DNA from: Clostridium sp. chh4-2
Lineage (GTDB): Bacteria; Bacillota; Clostridia; Lachnospirales; Lachnospiraceae
Direction of reading: 5' to 3'
DNA length: 64,000 bases
NCBI RefSeq assembly: GCF_002899675.1
Contig: NZ_PKUU01000008.1
Span: forward strand, 124,001-188,000
Position numbers and translations under genes: made by a program. The notes beneath the pieces are model-generated. The model was given only the letters and a program-made list of their open reading frames with translations. It had not been told where the DNA came from and ran no database searches. This document shows, piece after piece, positions 15,208-24,326 of the stretch. Each line of letters starts with the position of its first letter. The first letter of the stretch is position 1.

Positions 15208-17628
15208 ATGACCCAATATGAGATCTTAAAACAGTATTTTGGCTATGATGAGTTCCGTGACGGCCAGGAGCTGCTTATTAACAGTATTTTGGACGGAAAT
15301 GATGTTATGGGAATTATGCCCACCGGATCGGGAAAGTCCCTGTGTTTTCAGATTCCGGCATTGATGATGGATGGAGTCACGCTGGTGATCTCTCCGCTCA
15401 TTTCATTGATGAAGGACCAGGTGGCAACTCTGAATCAGGTTGGCATTCACGCCGCATTTTTAAACAGTTCCCTGACGGCGGGGCAGTATTATAAAGCGCT
15501 GGAGTATGCAAGGGAGGGGAGATATCCGATCATCTATGTGGCTCCGGAGCGGTTGGAAACGGATGCATTTCTGGATTTTGCACTGCATACGAAGATTTCC
15601 ATGGTGGCTGTGGATGAGGCCCACTGCGTTTCACAGTGGGGGCAGGATTTCCGTTCAAGCTATTTAAAGATCGTGGAATTTATTAAGAAGCTGCCAAAGA
15701 GGCCGGTTGTCAGCGCATTTACGGCAACGGCTACAAAAGAGGTGCGGGAGGATATCATTGATATTCTCATGCTGCGGGAGCCTACGGTTGTGACCACTGG
15801 TTACGACAGGCCGAACCTGTTTCTGGGGGTTCAGGCGCCGAAAGATAAGTATGCGGCTTTGAAGAATTTTGTGGAAACGCATCCGGATCAGTGCGGAATC
15901 GTGTACTGTTTGACGAGAAAGCTTGTGGAGGAAGTCAGCGACAGGCTGAGAGAAGACGGAATTTCTGTGACGAGATACCATGCGGGGCTGAGCGATAAGG
16001 AGAGGCGGCAGAATCAGGACGATTTTATCTATGACCGGTATCAGGTCATGGTCGCTACCAACGCATTCGGCATGGGAATTGATAAATCCAACGTTAGGTT
16101 TGTTATCCATTATAATATGCCTAAGAGCATTGAGGCATTTTATCAGGAGATCGGGCGATGTGCGAGGGATCAGGAGCCGGGAGAATGCATACTGTTTTAC
16201 AGCGGACAGGATGTGGTAACGAATCAGTTCTTTATCGATAATAATACGGATAATCAGGAGCTTGATCCGGTAACACGGCAGATTGTGGCGGAGCGGGATA
16301 GGGACAGGCTGCGCAAGATGACATTCTACTGCTTTACGAATGAATGCCTGCGGGATTATATATTGCGCTATTTTGGTGAATACGGTTCCAATTACTGCGG
16401 AAACTGTGTGAACTGTCTGAGCCAGTTTGAAACTGTTGATGTGACGGATATTGCGAAGGCATTGATTGGCTGTGCATTTTCCAGCCATCAGAGGTATGGG
16501 GTCAATGTGATCGTGGATACGGTTCATGGGGCGAATACGGCTAAGATACGGCAGTACCGGATGGACGGCAATCCCTATTACGGAGCGCTGGCTAAAGTTC
16601 CTGTATTTAAGTTGAGGCAGGTGATTAATTACCTGATGCTGCAGGATTTTCTGACGGTGACCAATGACGAATATGCCATTGTCAAGCTGACCGCCAATTC
16701 CGGGCGCATTTTGGAAGAGGGCGAGCCGGTTGTCATGAAGATGGCAAAAGAGCAGGAACATGTGGCGAAAGAGAAGAGTGAGAAGAAGCCAAAGAAGAGC
16801 AAAATGGCTGGAGTCGACTTATCTGCGGCGGATGAAGAGGTATTTGACAAGCTGAGAGCGCTCCGCAGCGAGATCGCAAAAGAGGAAAAGGTGCCGCCGT
16901 ATATCGTCTTTTCTGATAAAACCCTGGTACATATGAGCATGGTGAAGCCGAGGACGAAAGCGGATATGCTGTCGGTTTCCGGCGTTGGTGAATTCAAATT
17001 TGAAAAATACGGAGAGCGGTTCCTGAAATGCATAGAAGAAGCTGCACCGCCTCAGGTGAGAGCGGAGGAACATGCATACGGATCTGCCGACGGCGGTATG
17101 CAGGCAAACGCTATGGGATATGATATAGGGGAAGATGATCTGTATTTTGTCAGTGACAGCGGAGAATTTGACGATTGGTCCATAGACGACGCTATGGCTG
17201 CATGGGAGAATGGCAGTACGGAACCGGTTAAACAGGCCGAACCGACGGTTGAAGCCGCCGCTGTTAAAAAGAAAAAGAGCAAAGCCACAAAGACGGATTT
17301 TGTGATGACAGAGGAGCTTGCAGAGCAGCTTCATTATTCAGACCGGGTGTCTATCAGCGATTTTGTGGGACAAATCAATGATATGCGCGACGAGGAGGTC
17401 ATGAAGCGCCTGACCATTAAATCAGTGGAACAAAAGCTGATGGATGAGGGATATTTTGAAGAACGGTTTATCAACGGACTGAGACGGAGGAAACTGACTG
17501 AGACAGGAGAGGCGTTCGGGATCATCGTGGAGAAGCGCTTGAGTGAAAAGGGAAATGAATATGATGTGTTTTTCTATGACGAAAAGGCGCAGCGGGGAAT
17601 CGTGAAATGGCTGTTGGAATCTGAATAA
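15208..17628 (+). CDS. recQ: ATP-dependent DNA helicase RecQ
   Basis: An 806-residue 3'-5' DNA helicase used in recombination repair. Walker A is TGSGKS (39-44), the DEAH box is at 136-139 (VDEAHCVSQWG), and helicase motifs continue through GMGIDKSNVRFVIH and QEIGRCARD. Then come the RecQ zinc domain (CLRDYILRYFG..CGNCVNC), the winged-helix RQC domain, and an HRDC domain (LRALRSEIAKEEKVPPY..LSVSGVGEFKFEKYG). At about 200 residues longer than the E. coli protein, it carries a charged linker and an extra C-terminal domain with SVEQKLMDEGYFEERFINGLRRRKLT, also seen in other clostridial RecQ proteins. Monocistronic. Confidence 0.93.
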   Translation: MTQYEILKQYFGYDEFRDGQELLINSILDGNDVMGIMPTGSGKSLCFQIPALMMDGVTLVISPLISLMKDQVATLNQVGIHAAFLNSSLTAGQYYKALEYAREGRYPIIYVAPERLETDAFLDFALHTKISMVAVDEAHCVSQWGQDFRSSYLKIVEFIKKLPKRPVVSAFTATATKEVREDIIDILMLREPTVVTTGYDRPNLFLGVQAPKDKYAALKNFVETHPDQCGIVYCLTRKLVEEVSDRLREDGISVTRYHAGLSDKERRQNQDDFIYDRYQVMVATNAFGMGIDKSNVRFVIHYNMPKSIEAFYQEIGRCARDQEPGECILFYSGQDVVTNQFFIDNNTDNQELDPVTRQIVAERDRDRLRKMTFYCFTNECLRDYILRYFGEYGSNYCGNCVNCLSQFETVDVTDIAKALIGCAFSSHQRYGVNVIVDTVHGANTAKIRQYRMDGNPYYGALAKVPVFKLRQVINYLMLQDFLTVTNDEYAIVKLTANSGRILEEGEPVVMKMAKEQEHVAKEKSEKKPKKSKMAGVDLSAADEEVFDKLRALRSEIAKEEKVPPYIVFSDKTLVHMSMVKPRTKADMLSVSGVGEFKFEKYGERFLKCIEEAAPPQVRAEEHAYGSADGGMQANAMGYDIGEDDLYFVSDSGEFDDWSIDDAMAAWENGSTEPVKQAEPTVEAAAVKKKKSKATKTDFVMTEELAEQLHYSDRVSISDFVGQINDMRDEEVMKRLTIKSVEQKLMDEGYFEERFINGLRRRKLTETGEAFGIIVEKRLSEKGNEYDVFFYDEKAQRGIVKWLLESE

Positions 17629-17685
17629 AGGCGAACGGCAGGAACGGATTCCGTTACTAAAAATATAGAGGAAGAGGTAAAACGA

Positions 17686-17979
17686 ATGAAATATTTTATG
17701 GTTGAAGGAACCATATTGGATGCGGATAAGATGAGCGATGACATTATGAAAACCCATATGGCATACACGCAAAAAGCTATGGATGACGGCATGGTTCTGT
17801 TGTCCGGGTTAAAAGAAGATATGAGCGGAGGAATCTTCATCATGAAGTCGGATTCCATTGAAAAGATAGAGACATATCTGCAAAACGAGCCGTTTAAGGT
17901 ATTTGGAATACAGGAATATAAGGTGACGGAATTTGAGGCCCATTACTTTAACCGGTCTCCTGAAGAATGGTTTAATTGA
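17686..17979 (+). CDS. YciI-like (YCII-related) domain protein
   Basis: A 97-residue single-domain protein with a ferredoxin-like dimeric fold predicted from its YciI-type pattern: KYFMVEGT at the start, H24 in MKTHMAYTQKAMDDG, LLSG, then a DSIEKIETYLQNEPF helix and a KVTEFE strand. YciI proteins resemble muconolactone isomerases, but most have no known reaction. GAGGAAGAGGTAAAACGA precedes the ATG. It stands alone between recQ and deoC. Confidence 0.72.
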   Translation: MKYFMVEGTILDADKMSDDIMKTHMAYTQKAMDDGMVLLSGLKEDMSGGIFIMKSDSIEKIETYLQNEPFKVFGIQEYKVTEFEAHYFNRSPEEWFN

Positions 17980-17984
17980 AAATG

Positions 17985-18024
17985 ACTGCGGCCGCTGCGG
18001 CCCGGTCTGCAGGCCGCAGATGAG
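17985..18024. repeat. GC-rich hairpin before deoC
   Basis: CTGCGGCC and GGCCGCAG flank a short loop, with GCGGCCGC also present just upstream. The stem is strong but has no T-run, and lies between the YciI-like gene and deoC. Confidence 0.5.
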
Positions 18025-18053
18025 ACAGAAATAAAATCAGGAATGGAGAAAAA

Positions 18054-18710
18054 ATGGATAAAGAGAAAATTTTTCATGCGGTGGATCACACATTGCTGGC
18101 CCAAACGGCTGTGTGGGACGAGATTAAACAGATATGCGACGATGCAATAACTTACCGGACGGCTTCCGTCTGTATCCCTCCCTCCTTTGTAAAACAGGCC
18201 AAGGAATATGTGAAGGATCAGATGGAAATCTGTACGGTAATCGGATTCCCAAACGGATACAATACGACGGCCGTAAAAGTATTTGAAACCGAAGACGCCA
18301 TAAAAAACGGCGCGGATGAGATCGATATGGTGATAAACATAGGCCACGTCAAATCGGGCCGGTATGATCTGGCGGCAGAAGAGATAAAAGCAGTAAAAGC
18401 AGCATGCGGTGATAAAGTGCTGAAAGTGATTATAGAGACCTGTCTTCTGACGGATGAAGAGAAGATATGCATGTGCAGGGCCGTTACGGATGCAGGAGCG
18501 GATTTTATCAAAACTTCCACAGGGTTTTCAACGGCAGGAGCCACTTTTGAGGATATCAGATTATTTGCAGAACATGTGGGAAATGGAGTGAAGATCAAGG
18601 CGGCAGGCGGAATCAGCTCTTTTGAAGACGCTGAAAAATTCATGGAATTGGGCGCGGACCGTTTAGGAACCAGCCGGATTGTAAAATTAGCCAAAGCGGA
18701 AAAATTATAA
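18054..18710 (+). CDS. deoC: Deoxyribose-phosphate aldolase
   Basis: A 218-residue class I aldolase splitting 2-deoxyribose 5-phosphate into glyceraldehyde 3-phosphate and acetaldehyde in deoxynucleoside catabolism. The Schiff-base lysine is K153 in FIKTSTGF; D92 ([10 protein letters not shown]) and K182 (KIKAAGGI) are the other catalytic residues. A GGAATGGAG ribosome site precedes the ATG. It is followed after 26 bases by a ROK regulator on the same strand, a possible sensor of sugar supply. No other deo gene is nearby. Confidence 0.93.
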   Translation: MDKEKIFHAVDHTLLAQTAVWDEIKQICDDAITYRTASVCIPPSFVKQAKEYVKDQMEICTVIGFPNGYNTTAVKVFETEDAIKNGADEIDMVINIGHVKSGRYDLAAEEIKAVKAACGDKVLKVIIETCLLTDEEKICMCRAVTDAGADFIKTSTGFSTAGATFEDIRLFAEHVGNGVKIKAAGGISSFEDAEKFMELGADRLGTSRIVKLAKAEKL

Positions 18711-18736
18711 TCAGGGTTGCAATAGCTGCATAAAAA

Positions 18737-19915
18737 ATGTATGATTACTTTTATGAAAGACTTTATGAAAGTGAGCAGCTTCCAACAATGAAAATGAATG
18801 AAAAACCAGGTGAAAAGAAACTCCAGAATAAGATAAGAATCGCCCGCCATATTCTTCACAGAAAGCAGATATCCAGGCCGGAACTGGCGTCGGAGCTGAG
18901 AATCAGCATGCCCACGGTGCTTCAAAATGTGAAAGAACTGATGGAAGACGGGATTGTGGAGGAAGTAGGAGAATACGAATCCACAGGCGGTAGAAAAGCA
19001 AAAGCATTATCCGTGGTCAGCGATATCAAATATGCGGCGGGCATTGATATTACGGCCAATCATGTCAGCTATGTGGTGATCAATTTAAAAGGAGACACGG
19101 TCTGCCTGAAACGGAGCCGGCAAAGATATGCAAATCTGCCGGGATATTATGAAGAGGTGGTTAAAGGGCTGGACTGTTTTCTGGATGAAAACCGGGTGGA
19201 CAGGCAGAAGGTTTTGGGCGTTGGGATTTCTTTGCCGGGAATTATCGATAAAGAAAATCAAAAGCTCCTGCGCTCTCACATTTTACAGGTTCGTGATATT
19301 AATCTAGTATCCATCAGCAGGCTGATTCCCTATCCGGTTCATTTTGAAAATGACGCCAACAGCGCGGCCATTGCAGAACTTCAGGGTATGGATCAGAATG
19401 CTGTTTTTCTCTCCCTCAGCAATACGGTTGGGGGGTCCATCTATCTGAACAATGATATTTATGTGGGAGATCATTTCAGAAGCGCGGAATTTGGGCATAT
19501 GATCATCAATCCCGGAGGAAAGGCCTGTTACTGCGGAAAATGCGGCTGTGCGGACGCCTATTGCTCCGCAAGAGTGCTGACTTCCTATATCGGAGAGGAT
19601 GCGGATCTGGCGGAATTTTTCTATGCTGTGGATCAGAATGAGCCGGAAGCCGTGAAAGTATGGGACAAGTATCTGGATGATCTGGCAATTGTGGTCACAA
19701 ATATCAGAATGGCGTTTGACTGCGATATTGTCTTAGGCGGTTATGTGGGCGGTTATCTGAAAAATCATATGTCAAAATTGGGCGCTAAGGTGCTGGAGTA
19801 TAATAAGTTTGACAACGATGCGCTTTATCTGAGAAATTGTATTTATGAAAAAGAGGCTTCTGCGGTGGGGATTGCGATGACATTTTTGGAGGAGTATTTT
19901 GACGTGATCATATAG
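18737..19915 (+). CDS. ROK-family transcriptional regulator
   Basis: About 392 residues: an N-terminal winged helix (about 33-80, ISRPELASELRISMPTVLQNVKELMEDGIV, then STGGRKAK) and a C-terminal sugar-kinase-like ROK domain with GVGISLPGIID, FENDANSAAIAEL, and a zinc cluster CYCGKCGCADAYCS. Such proteins (NagC/XylR type) sense sugars or sugar phosphates and repress catabolic genes. The first ATG has no clear ribosome site; ATGs at 18788 or 18794 are alternatives that keep the whole DNA-binding domain. It lies directly behind deoC, so deoxyribose or nucleoside control is possible but unproven. Confidence 0.85.
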   Translation: MYDYFYERLYESEQLPTMKMNEKPGEKKLQNKIRIARHILHRKQISRPELASELRISMPTVLQNVKELMEDGIVEEVGEYESTGGRKAKALSVVSDIKYAAGIDITANHVSYVVINLKGDTVCLKRSRQRYANLPGYYEEVVKGLDCFLDENRVDRQKVLGVGISLPGIIDKENQKLLRSHILQVRDINLVSISRLIPYPVHFENDANSAAIAELQGMDQNAVFLSLSNTVGGSIYLNNDIYVGDHFRSAEFGHMIINPGGKACYCGKCGCADAYCSARVLTSYIGEDADLAEFFYAVDQNEPEAVKVWDKYLDDLAIVVTNIRMAFDCDIVLGGYVGGYLKNHMSKLGAKVLEYNKFDNDALYLRNCIYEKEASAVGIAMTFLEEYFDVII

Positions 19916-19975
19916 GGAAGAGGATGGATCTGAGTTTTCACAGGAGGCTTTCATAAAGGGGCCTTAATAGGTTTT

Positions 19976-20016
19976 GCATAATCGATTCCGGTTCGAAAGA
20001 CCGGGATCGATTATGC
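19976..20016. terminator. Convergent terminator hairpin
   Basis: GCATAATCGATTCCGGT pairs with ACCGGGATCGATTATGC (17 pairs, one G-T) around TCGAAAG, followed by TTTAA on the plus strand and preceded by a T-run for the minus strand. It separates the ROK gene from a convergent methyltransferase gene. Confidence 0.75.
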
Positions 20017-20025
20017 TTTAACGGG

Positions 20026-20826
20026 TCAGAACGTTTGCTGCTTTTCCGCCACAAGAAGGTAAGACAGGGGAAATCCTTTACCATCATACACTTCGGATAA
20101 GCCGATATCATAGTCAAATTCATCCAAACTGACGATTCTCATCTGTGAATCGCAGACCGAATTAATTATGCCGGACATGGTATGGGAAAAGCTGGTAAAT
20201 GTTTTGGAAGGATATGATACGGACATATATCCCATTCCCTCATTTTCAATCCAGGGTTCCTTTCTGAAATACGAATAGGCGATCCGGTCCAACTGGTTTT
20301 CATCAAATTCCGGTTCTCCGGGCATCGGCAGCATATTCATCATCGGATGAAAATCATGGATGAATAAAATTCCGCCCGGTTTCAGACAGTCCGCCGCTTT
20401 TTGAAAGAGCGGTTTCAAATCTTTAAACCATGTAATCGCGCCGATTGTAAACAGGATGAAATCAAATTGACCGTTATATGTTTCGTCGATGTCCAAAATA
20501 TTACAGGAGAGAAAACGGCAGTTTTGAATGCCGGCTTTTTTTGCCGTGTCTTCCGCCTGCTTAATGATGTTTTCGGCGATATCGAAACCGACGCCGTCTT
20601 TTGCGCCCAGCTGCATGAGGGATAATAATTCCCGTCCGTTATTGCAGCAAAACTGGGCAATTCTTTTACCGTTAAAATCGATTTCCCTGAGTTTGGCCGC
20701 CGCATCGGCACAGAAAAAGGGGAGATTTTCATTCTTCAGACGGATATGGTTTTCTTCTCCCCATCCTTCCTGTCTATGGTCGAATGCTTCTTCCCAAGCT
20801 TCTTTATTGCTTTTGATATAATCCAT
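20026..20826 (-). CDS. Class I SAM-dependent methyltransferase
   Basis: A 266-residue small-molecule-type methyltransferase. The SAM motif is slightly unusual, IAQFCCNNGRELLSLMQLGA (two cysteines and N-N-G in place of D-x-G-x-G), followed by GFDIAENIIKQA (motif II), FDFILFTIGAITWF (motif IV) and LKPGGILFIHDFHP. AGAAGGAGCAGAAC precedes the ATG. The C-terminal part with SYFRKEPWIENEGMGYMS resembles uncharacterised Firmicutes methyltransferases. Monocistronic; substrate unknown. Confidence 0.8.
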   Translation of the reverse strand: MDYIKSNKEAWEEAFDHRQEGWGEENHIRLKNENLPFFCADAAAKLREIDFNGKRIAQFCCNNGRELLSLMQLGAKDGVGFDIAENIIKQAEDTAKKAGIQNCRFLSCNILDIDETYNGQFDFILFTIGAITWFKDLKPLFQKAADCLKPGGILFIHDFHPMMNMLPMPGEPEFDENQLDRIAYSYFRKEPWIENEGMGYMSVSYPSKTFTSFSHTMSGIINSVCDSQMRIVSLDEFDYDIGLSEVYDGKGFPLSYLLVAEKQQTF

Positions 20827-21130
20827 GTTCTGCTCCTTCTAAGGCGTTGATGAAACAACGCTTTCTTTCAGCCCGTTTCTTTTCTTCTGATAATGCCCCA
20901 TTTTACCATAGATTCAATGGCATTTCTATAAATTATGTGGTCACAGCCGTTTTTCGGCGGAGATTACCAAGGCTGTGCAGCACGGCGAATCCTATAAAAA
21001 GAATATAAAAATTGAATAAGGTTATTGACAAACGGCATGGGAAAGTGCAATAATATAAATACTTTAATAAAACATTTTATGAAAGATTCAAACCAATAGA
21101 AATGTGCGAACAAGAAAAGGAGAATGTGCC
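20827..21130. promoter_or_regulatory. Intergenic region before the zinc alcohol dehydrogenase
   Basis: About 300 bases between divergent genes. TTGACA at 21025-21030 is followed by CAATAA at 17 bp or TAATAT at 20 bp, the likely promoter of the dehydrogenase gene. A weak CACAGCC/GGCTGTG inverted repeat lies near 20944-20990. No coding signal is seen. Confidence 0.45.
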
Positions 21131-22156
21131 ATGTTACAGCAAGTAATGACGGCTCCGGGCAAAATCGAATTCCATGAAATCCCGGTACCGGAAATCAAAC
21201 CGAATGAAGTGTTAGTTAAAATTATTAAAATTGGCGTATGCGGTTCCGATATCCATGTCTATCATGGTGAGCACCCATTTACCAGCTATCCTGTAACCCA
21301 GGGACATGAAGTGTCGGGGGAAGTGGTGAAGACAGGCGGCGAGGTGACGGGTTTAGCAGAGGGCCAGAAGGTTACCATCCAGCCTCAGGTTGTCTGCGGA
21401 GAATGCTATCCCTGCCGTCACGGCAAATATAATCTGTGTGAAGAGCTGAAGGTGATGGGATTTCAGACAACCGGAATGGCATCTCACTACTTTGCGGTGG
21501 ATGCGGCTAAGGTGACGCCTCTTCCGGAAGAGATGAGCTTTGATGAGGGCGCGATGATTGAACCTTTGGCAGTTGCGGTTCATGCTGTGAAGAGAGCCGG
21601 GGACGTAAAGGGAGCGAAAATCGCGGTTTTAGGAGCAGGGCCTATCGGCATCCTGGTAGCCCAGACCGCCAAGGGACTGGGAGCGGAGAGCGTTATGATC
21701 ACAGATGTCAGCGATCTGCGTCTGGAAAAAGCAAAAGAATGCGGCGTGGATTTCTGTGTGAACACCAGAAATAAAGATTTTGGAGAGGCGATGCTTCAGA
21801 ATTTCGGGCCGGATAAGGCGGATGTTATCTACGACTGTGCAGGAAACAATATTACCATGGGCCAGGCGGTGAAATACGCACGAAAAGGAAGCACTATCAT
21901 CCTGGTAGCTGTGTTCGCTGATTTAGGACAGATTGATCTGGCAGTGCTCAATGACCATGAGCTTGATTTAAACACCAGTATGATGTACCGCAATGAGGAT
22001 TATCTGGATGCCATCCGCCTGGTTAATGAGAAAAAAGTGGTTTTGGAACCGCTTATCTCCCAGCATTTTGCGTTCCAGGATTACCTGAAGGCATATCAGT
22101 ACATAGATGAAAACAGGGAAAGCACCATGAAGGTTATCATTAACGTTCAGGAATAA
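21131..22156 (+). CDS. Zinc-dependent alcohol dehydrogenase (sorbitol/threonine type)
   Basis: A 341-residue medium-chain dehydrogenase. Catalytic zinc ligands C37 (GVCGSDIHVYHG) and H59-E60 (TQGHEVSGEV) and structural zinc cysteines C89, C92, C95 and C103 are all present. The NAD site is AVLGAGPIGILVAQTAKGLGA. It belongs with sorbitol, galactitol or threonine dehydrogenases that oxidise a secondary alcohol. The ATG at 21131 lies 8 bases after AGGAGA; an earlier in-frame start adds nine residues without a ribosome site. A VOC-family gene follows after 13 bases, so the two probably act on one substrate. Confidence 0.88.
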   Translation: MLQQVMTAPGKIEFHEIPVPEIKPNEVLVKIIKIGVCGSDIHVYHGEHPFTSYPVTQGHEVSGEVVKTGGEVTGLAEGQKVTIQPQVVCGECYPCRHGKYNLCEELKVMGFQTTGMASHYFAVDAAKVTPLPEEMSFDEGAMIEPLAVAVHAVKRAGDVKGAKIAVLGAGPIGILVAQTAKGLGAESVMITDVSDLRLEKAKECGVDFCVNTRNKDFGEAMLQNFGPDKADVIYDCAGNNITMGQAVKYARKGSTIILVAVFADLGQIDLAVLNDHELDLNTSMMYRNEDYLDAIRLVNEKKVVLEPLISQHFAFQDYLKAYQYIDENRESTMKVIINVQE

Positions 22157-22169
22157 AGGGGGATCGGCT

Positions 22170-22565
22170 ATGAAGTCAGAGAATATTACAGGAGTTCAGC
22201 ATATAGGGATACCAACCAATGATATGGAAAAAACATTGGAATTTTATCATGCGCTGGGATTTGAAACCGCTTTTGAGACGATCAATGAAGAAGCAGGGGA
22301 AAAGGTTGTATTTTTAAGATGCAAAAATCTGGTGGTAGAGGCTTATGAGAATCACCAGGCTGTCGGAAAAGACGGGGCTGTGGATCATATAGCGCTGGAT
22401 GTGCTGGACATTGAAGAGGCATTTTCCTGGGTGAAAACTTTGGGATATGAGATGCTTGATCCTGAGATCCGCTTTCTGCCATTTTGGGAAGCGGGAGTCC
22501 GGTTCTTCACGATTCTGGGACCGAACCATGAACGGATAGAATTCAGCCAGATGCTTAAAAAATAG
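22170..22565 (+). CDS. VOC/glyoxalase-family protein
   Basis: A 131-residue protein of the vicinal oxygen chelate fold, two beta-alpha-beta-beta-beta units. Metal-ligand-type residues occur as QHIGIPTNDMEKTLEFYHALGF (H12), VVEAYE, VDHIALDV (second histidine) and HERIEFSQ (glutamate). Family members are lactoylglutathione lyases, epimerases or dioxygenases. GGGGGATCGGCT precedes the ATG. It is in an operon with the zinc alcohol dehydrogenase, so an isomerase or lyase step on its product is plausible. Confidence 0.8.
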   Translation: MKSENITGVQHIGIPTNDMEKTLEFYHALGFETAFETINEEAGEKVVFLRCKNLVVEAYENHQAVGKDGAVDHIALDVLDIEEAFSWVKTLGYEMLDPEIRFLPFWEAGVRFFTILGPNHERIEFSQMLKK

Positions 22566-22676
22566 GAATTGTCCGTCCTGTGGATAACTGAATAGGGAAG
22601 TATTTGTCAGGGAGTGACGCATGAGTATGTAAATCTGTGAAGATTCTGCATTTTCATCCGCCGCTCCCTTTTTTAA

Positions 22677-23222
22677 TTAGATGCAGCGTCCCAATTCTTC
22701 CGCTTCTAAAAGTTTGGGATTTCCATCGATATCACCTATATTCATCACACCTCCGCACAGAACTTTGCCCAGATTCTTCCAGCCCAGATGTCCCATAAGG
22801 CGTTCATACCAATAGACGGATTCTTCAAAATCATGGCCTTCTGCAGCCATTAACAAGACGCTTTCCTTTTGAGGATTGGCATAATCTGCAATGCATTCGG
22901 CCACTGCAAATAACCGGTCTATAGCGCATTTTAATTGGCCGCTGATGGTCCAATAGTAGAGGGGAGAGGCGAAAACAACGACGTCGGCTTCTTTGTATAC
23001 AGGATAGATCATATCCATATCGTCCTTTTGAACACAGGGACTGTCAGGGTTCTTTCCACCTCCGCAGCACCCCAGGCAAGGATGAATATTCATCTTTTGC
23101 AGGTCGATGCGCTGTACCGTATGCCCGCTTTTTTCAGCTCCCTTTTTAAATGCTTCGATTAGTGCGGCTGTATTGCCGTTTGGCCTTGGACTGCCATTTA
23201 AAATGATAATCTTTTTACCCAT
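22677..23222 (-). CDS. NADPH-dependent FMN reductase / flavodoxin-family protein
   Basis: A 181-residue flavin reductase. The FMN-phosphate loop is LNGSPRPNGNTAALIEAF near the start, and ASPLYYWTISGQLKCAIDRLF is the second flavin-contact motif. A C-LGCCGGGKNPDSPC cysteine-rich stretch lies near residues 50-64, as in the iron-sulfur flavoprotein-like branch. GGAGGCATACA precedes the ATG. It is divergent from an HxlR regulator with an operator between them, typical of reductases induced by electrophiles or quinones. Confidence 0.87.
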   Translation of the reverse strand: MGKKIIILNGSPRPNGNTAALIEAFKKGAEKSGHTVQRIDLQKMNIHPCLGCCGGGKNPDSPCVQKDDMDMIYPVYKEADVVVFASPLYYWTISGQLKCAIDRLFAVAECIADYANPQKESVLLMAAEGHDFEESVYWYERLMGHLGWKNLGKVLCGGVMNIGDIDGNPKLLEAEELGRCI

Positions 23223-23302
23223 TGTATGCCTCCTGATTGATGAAGAATGATTGACATTTAGCTATCTGTGATTTATTGTAACTATAAACCTGATAATAAA
23301 CA

Positions 23303-23327
23303 AGTACCCACATTATTGTAAGGTACT
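23303..23327. promoter_or_regulatory. HxlR-type operator AGTACC-N13-GGTACT
   Basis: A perfect 6-bp inverted repeat (23303-23308 and 23322-23327), centred between the flavodoxin reductase gene and the divergent hxlR gene, just upstream of the hxlR ribosome site. Half sites containing GTAC are known for HxlR/MarR-like redox regulators of this type, such as YodB and HypR. Confidence 0.65.
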
Positions 23328-23346
23328 AACTGAAAGGAAAGTATAA

Positions 23347-23712
23347 ATGCGAAACGACTGTTTGGAGAAATTTAACTTCCAGGATACCGGTTTCAGCTAT
23401 ACGCTGTCATTGATTAGCGGTAAGTATAAGATGGTGATCCTCTACTGTGTTATGGAGTTCAACGTGATAAGGTACAATGAACTGAAACGTTCCATTGGCA
23501 CCATATCCGACAAGACGCTGAGCCTGTCCTTAAAGGAATTGGAGGCGGATGAGCTGATCATACGCAAAGAATATCCGCAGATTCCGCCTAAAGTGGAGTA
23601 CAGTTTAAGCCCCAGAGGCCAAAGCCTGATGAAAATTCTGGATGAGCTTTGTATATGGGGAGAGAACAACCGGCGGGAGAGGAAATGGAAAAATGAAAGC
23701 CGTAATTCTTGA
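23347..23712 (+). CDS. HxlR-family transcriptional regulator
   Basis: A 121-residue winged-helix regulator: FSYTLSLISGKYKMVILYCVMEFNVIRYNELKRSIGTISDKTLSLSLKELEADELI spans most of the DNA-binding domain. A single cysteine (C5) lies near the N-terminus and another in the first helix region (VILYCVM). In relatives such as YodB/HypR, an N-terminal cysteine senses diamide and quinones. It is divergent from the flavin reductase, with an AGTACC/GGTACT operator between, and overlaps the next small gene by 20 bases. Confidence 0.87.
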   Translation: MRNDCLEKFNFQDTGFSYTLSLISGKYKMVILYCVMEFNVIRYNELKRSIGTISDKTLSLSLKELEADELIIRKEYPQIPPKVEYSLSPRGQSLMKILDELCIWGENNRRERKWKNESRNS

Positions 23713-24223
23713 AAAAGGTGAACCATACTACACCATTTTATCCGATGTTTTTCATGGAATCGGCCAGGCGCAAAGTAATTACAACTGGCTGATTACGGAC
23801 TGGGACGGGGTGCCCGGGCAGATAGAGGCGGATAGTAAAATGCACGGGAGGCGCAAATACTGCTGGATGACAGGAGAAGAGCTCACTGCCGTTGCAGGGA
23901 CGAACCGGGAGCAATGGGTTTGGGCCGTTTTGTCAGGTTTTCATAAGAGTGTCACGTTGAGTGACATTTTAAGATATGAGCTTCCTTATGCGGACGGAAA
24001 TCCTGATTTTTGGAACAATCCGGCCGGCATCCAGCATCCTCTGGCGGAAATAGAGATTGTGGCATGGGACAGCAGCTGTACCCTGTTTATGAGTAAAAAT
24101 GAGGGATTAGCGGAGGCGTTTATGGAAGCATTTCCCATGAGTGAAGATTTGGAACGCTATAATTTGCGGGAGGATATGGATCAGTCGGAGGCGCTGGAGG
24201 AGTGGCTTAGGAAAAATATGTAA
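23693..24223 (+). CDS. Hypothetical protein, translationally coupled to hxlR
   Basis: About 176 residues starting MKAVILEKGEPYYTI. I do not recognise a catalytic motif; the W-rich pattern (NWLITDWDGVPG, CWMTGEEL, EQWVWAVLSG) and acidic C-terminus somewhat recall DUF2691-type Firmicutes proteins, but that is tentative. The chosen ATG at 23693 has AGAGGAAA in front and lies inside the end of the hxlR gene, so the two genes overlap by 20 bases and should be co-translated. It is probably cytosolic, with no signal peptide or membrane segment. It could be a regulator partner or stress protein. Confidence 0.6.
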   Translation: MKAVILEKGEPYYTILSDVFHGIGQAQSNYNWLITDWDGVPGQIEADSKMHGRRKYCWMTGEELTAVAGTNREQWVWAVLSGFHKSVTLSDILRYELPYADGNPDFWNNPAGIQHPLAEIEIVAWDSSCTLFMSKNEGLAEAFMEAFPMSEDLERYNLREDMDQSEALEEWLRKNM

Positions 24224-24326
24224 TAGTGGAATAAAAGGTGAGGAAGGTTTCCGGCGTTAATGATATAATATACTCATTATCATTAAAAATGCGGATGACA
24301 CAGGCAATAGGAAAGGAGCAATCGCT

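Noticed and set aside
15664..16761. 365-residue open frame antisense to recQ
   Set aside because: It is a by-product of RecQ codon use on the opposite strand; RecQ is complete and conserved.
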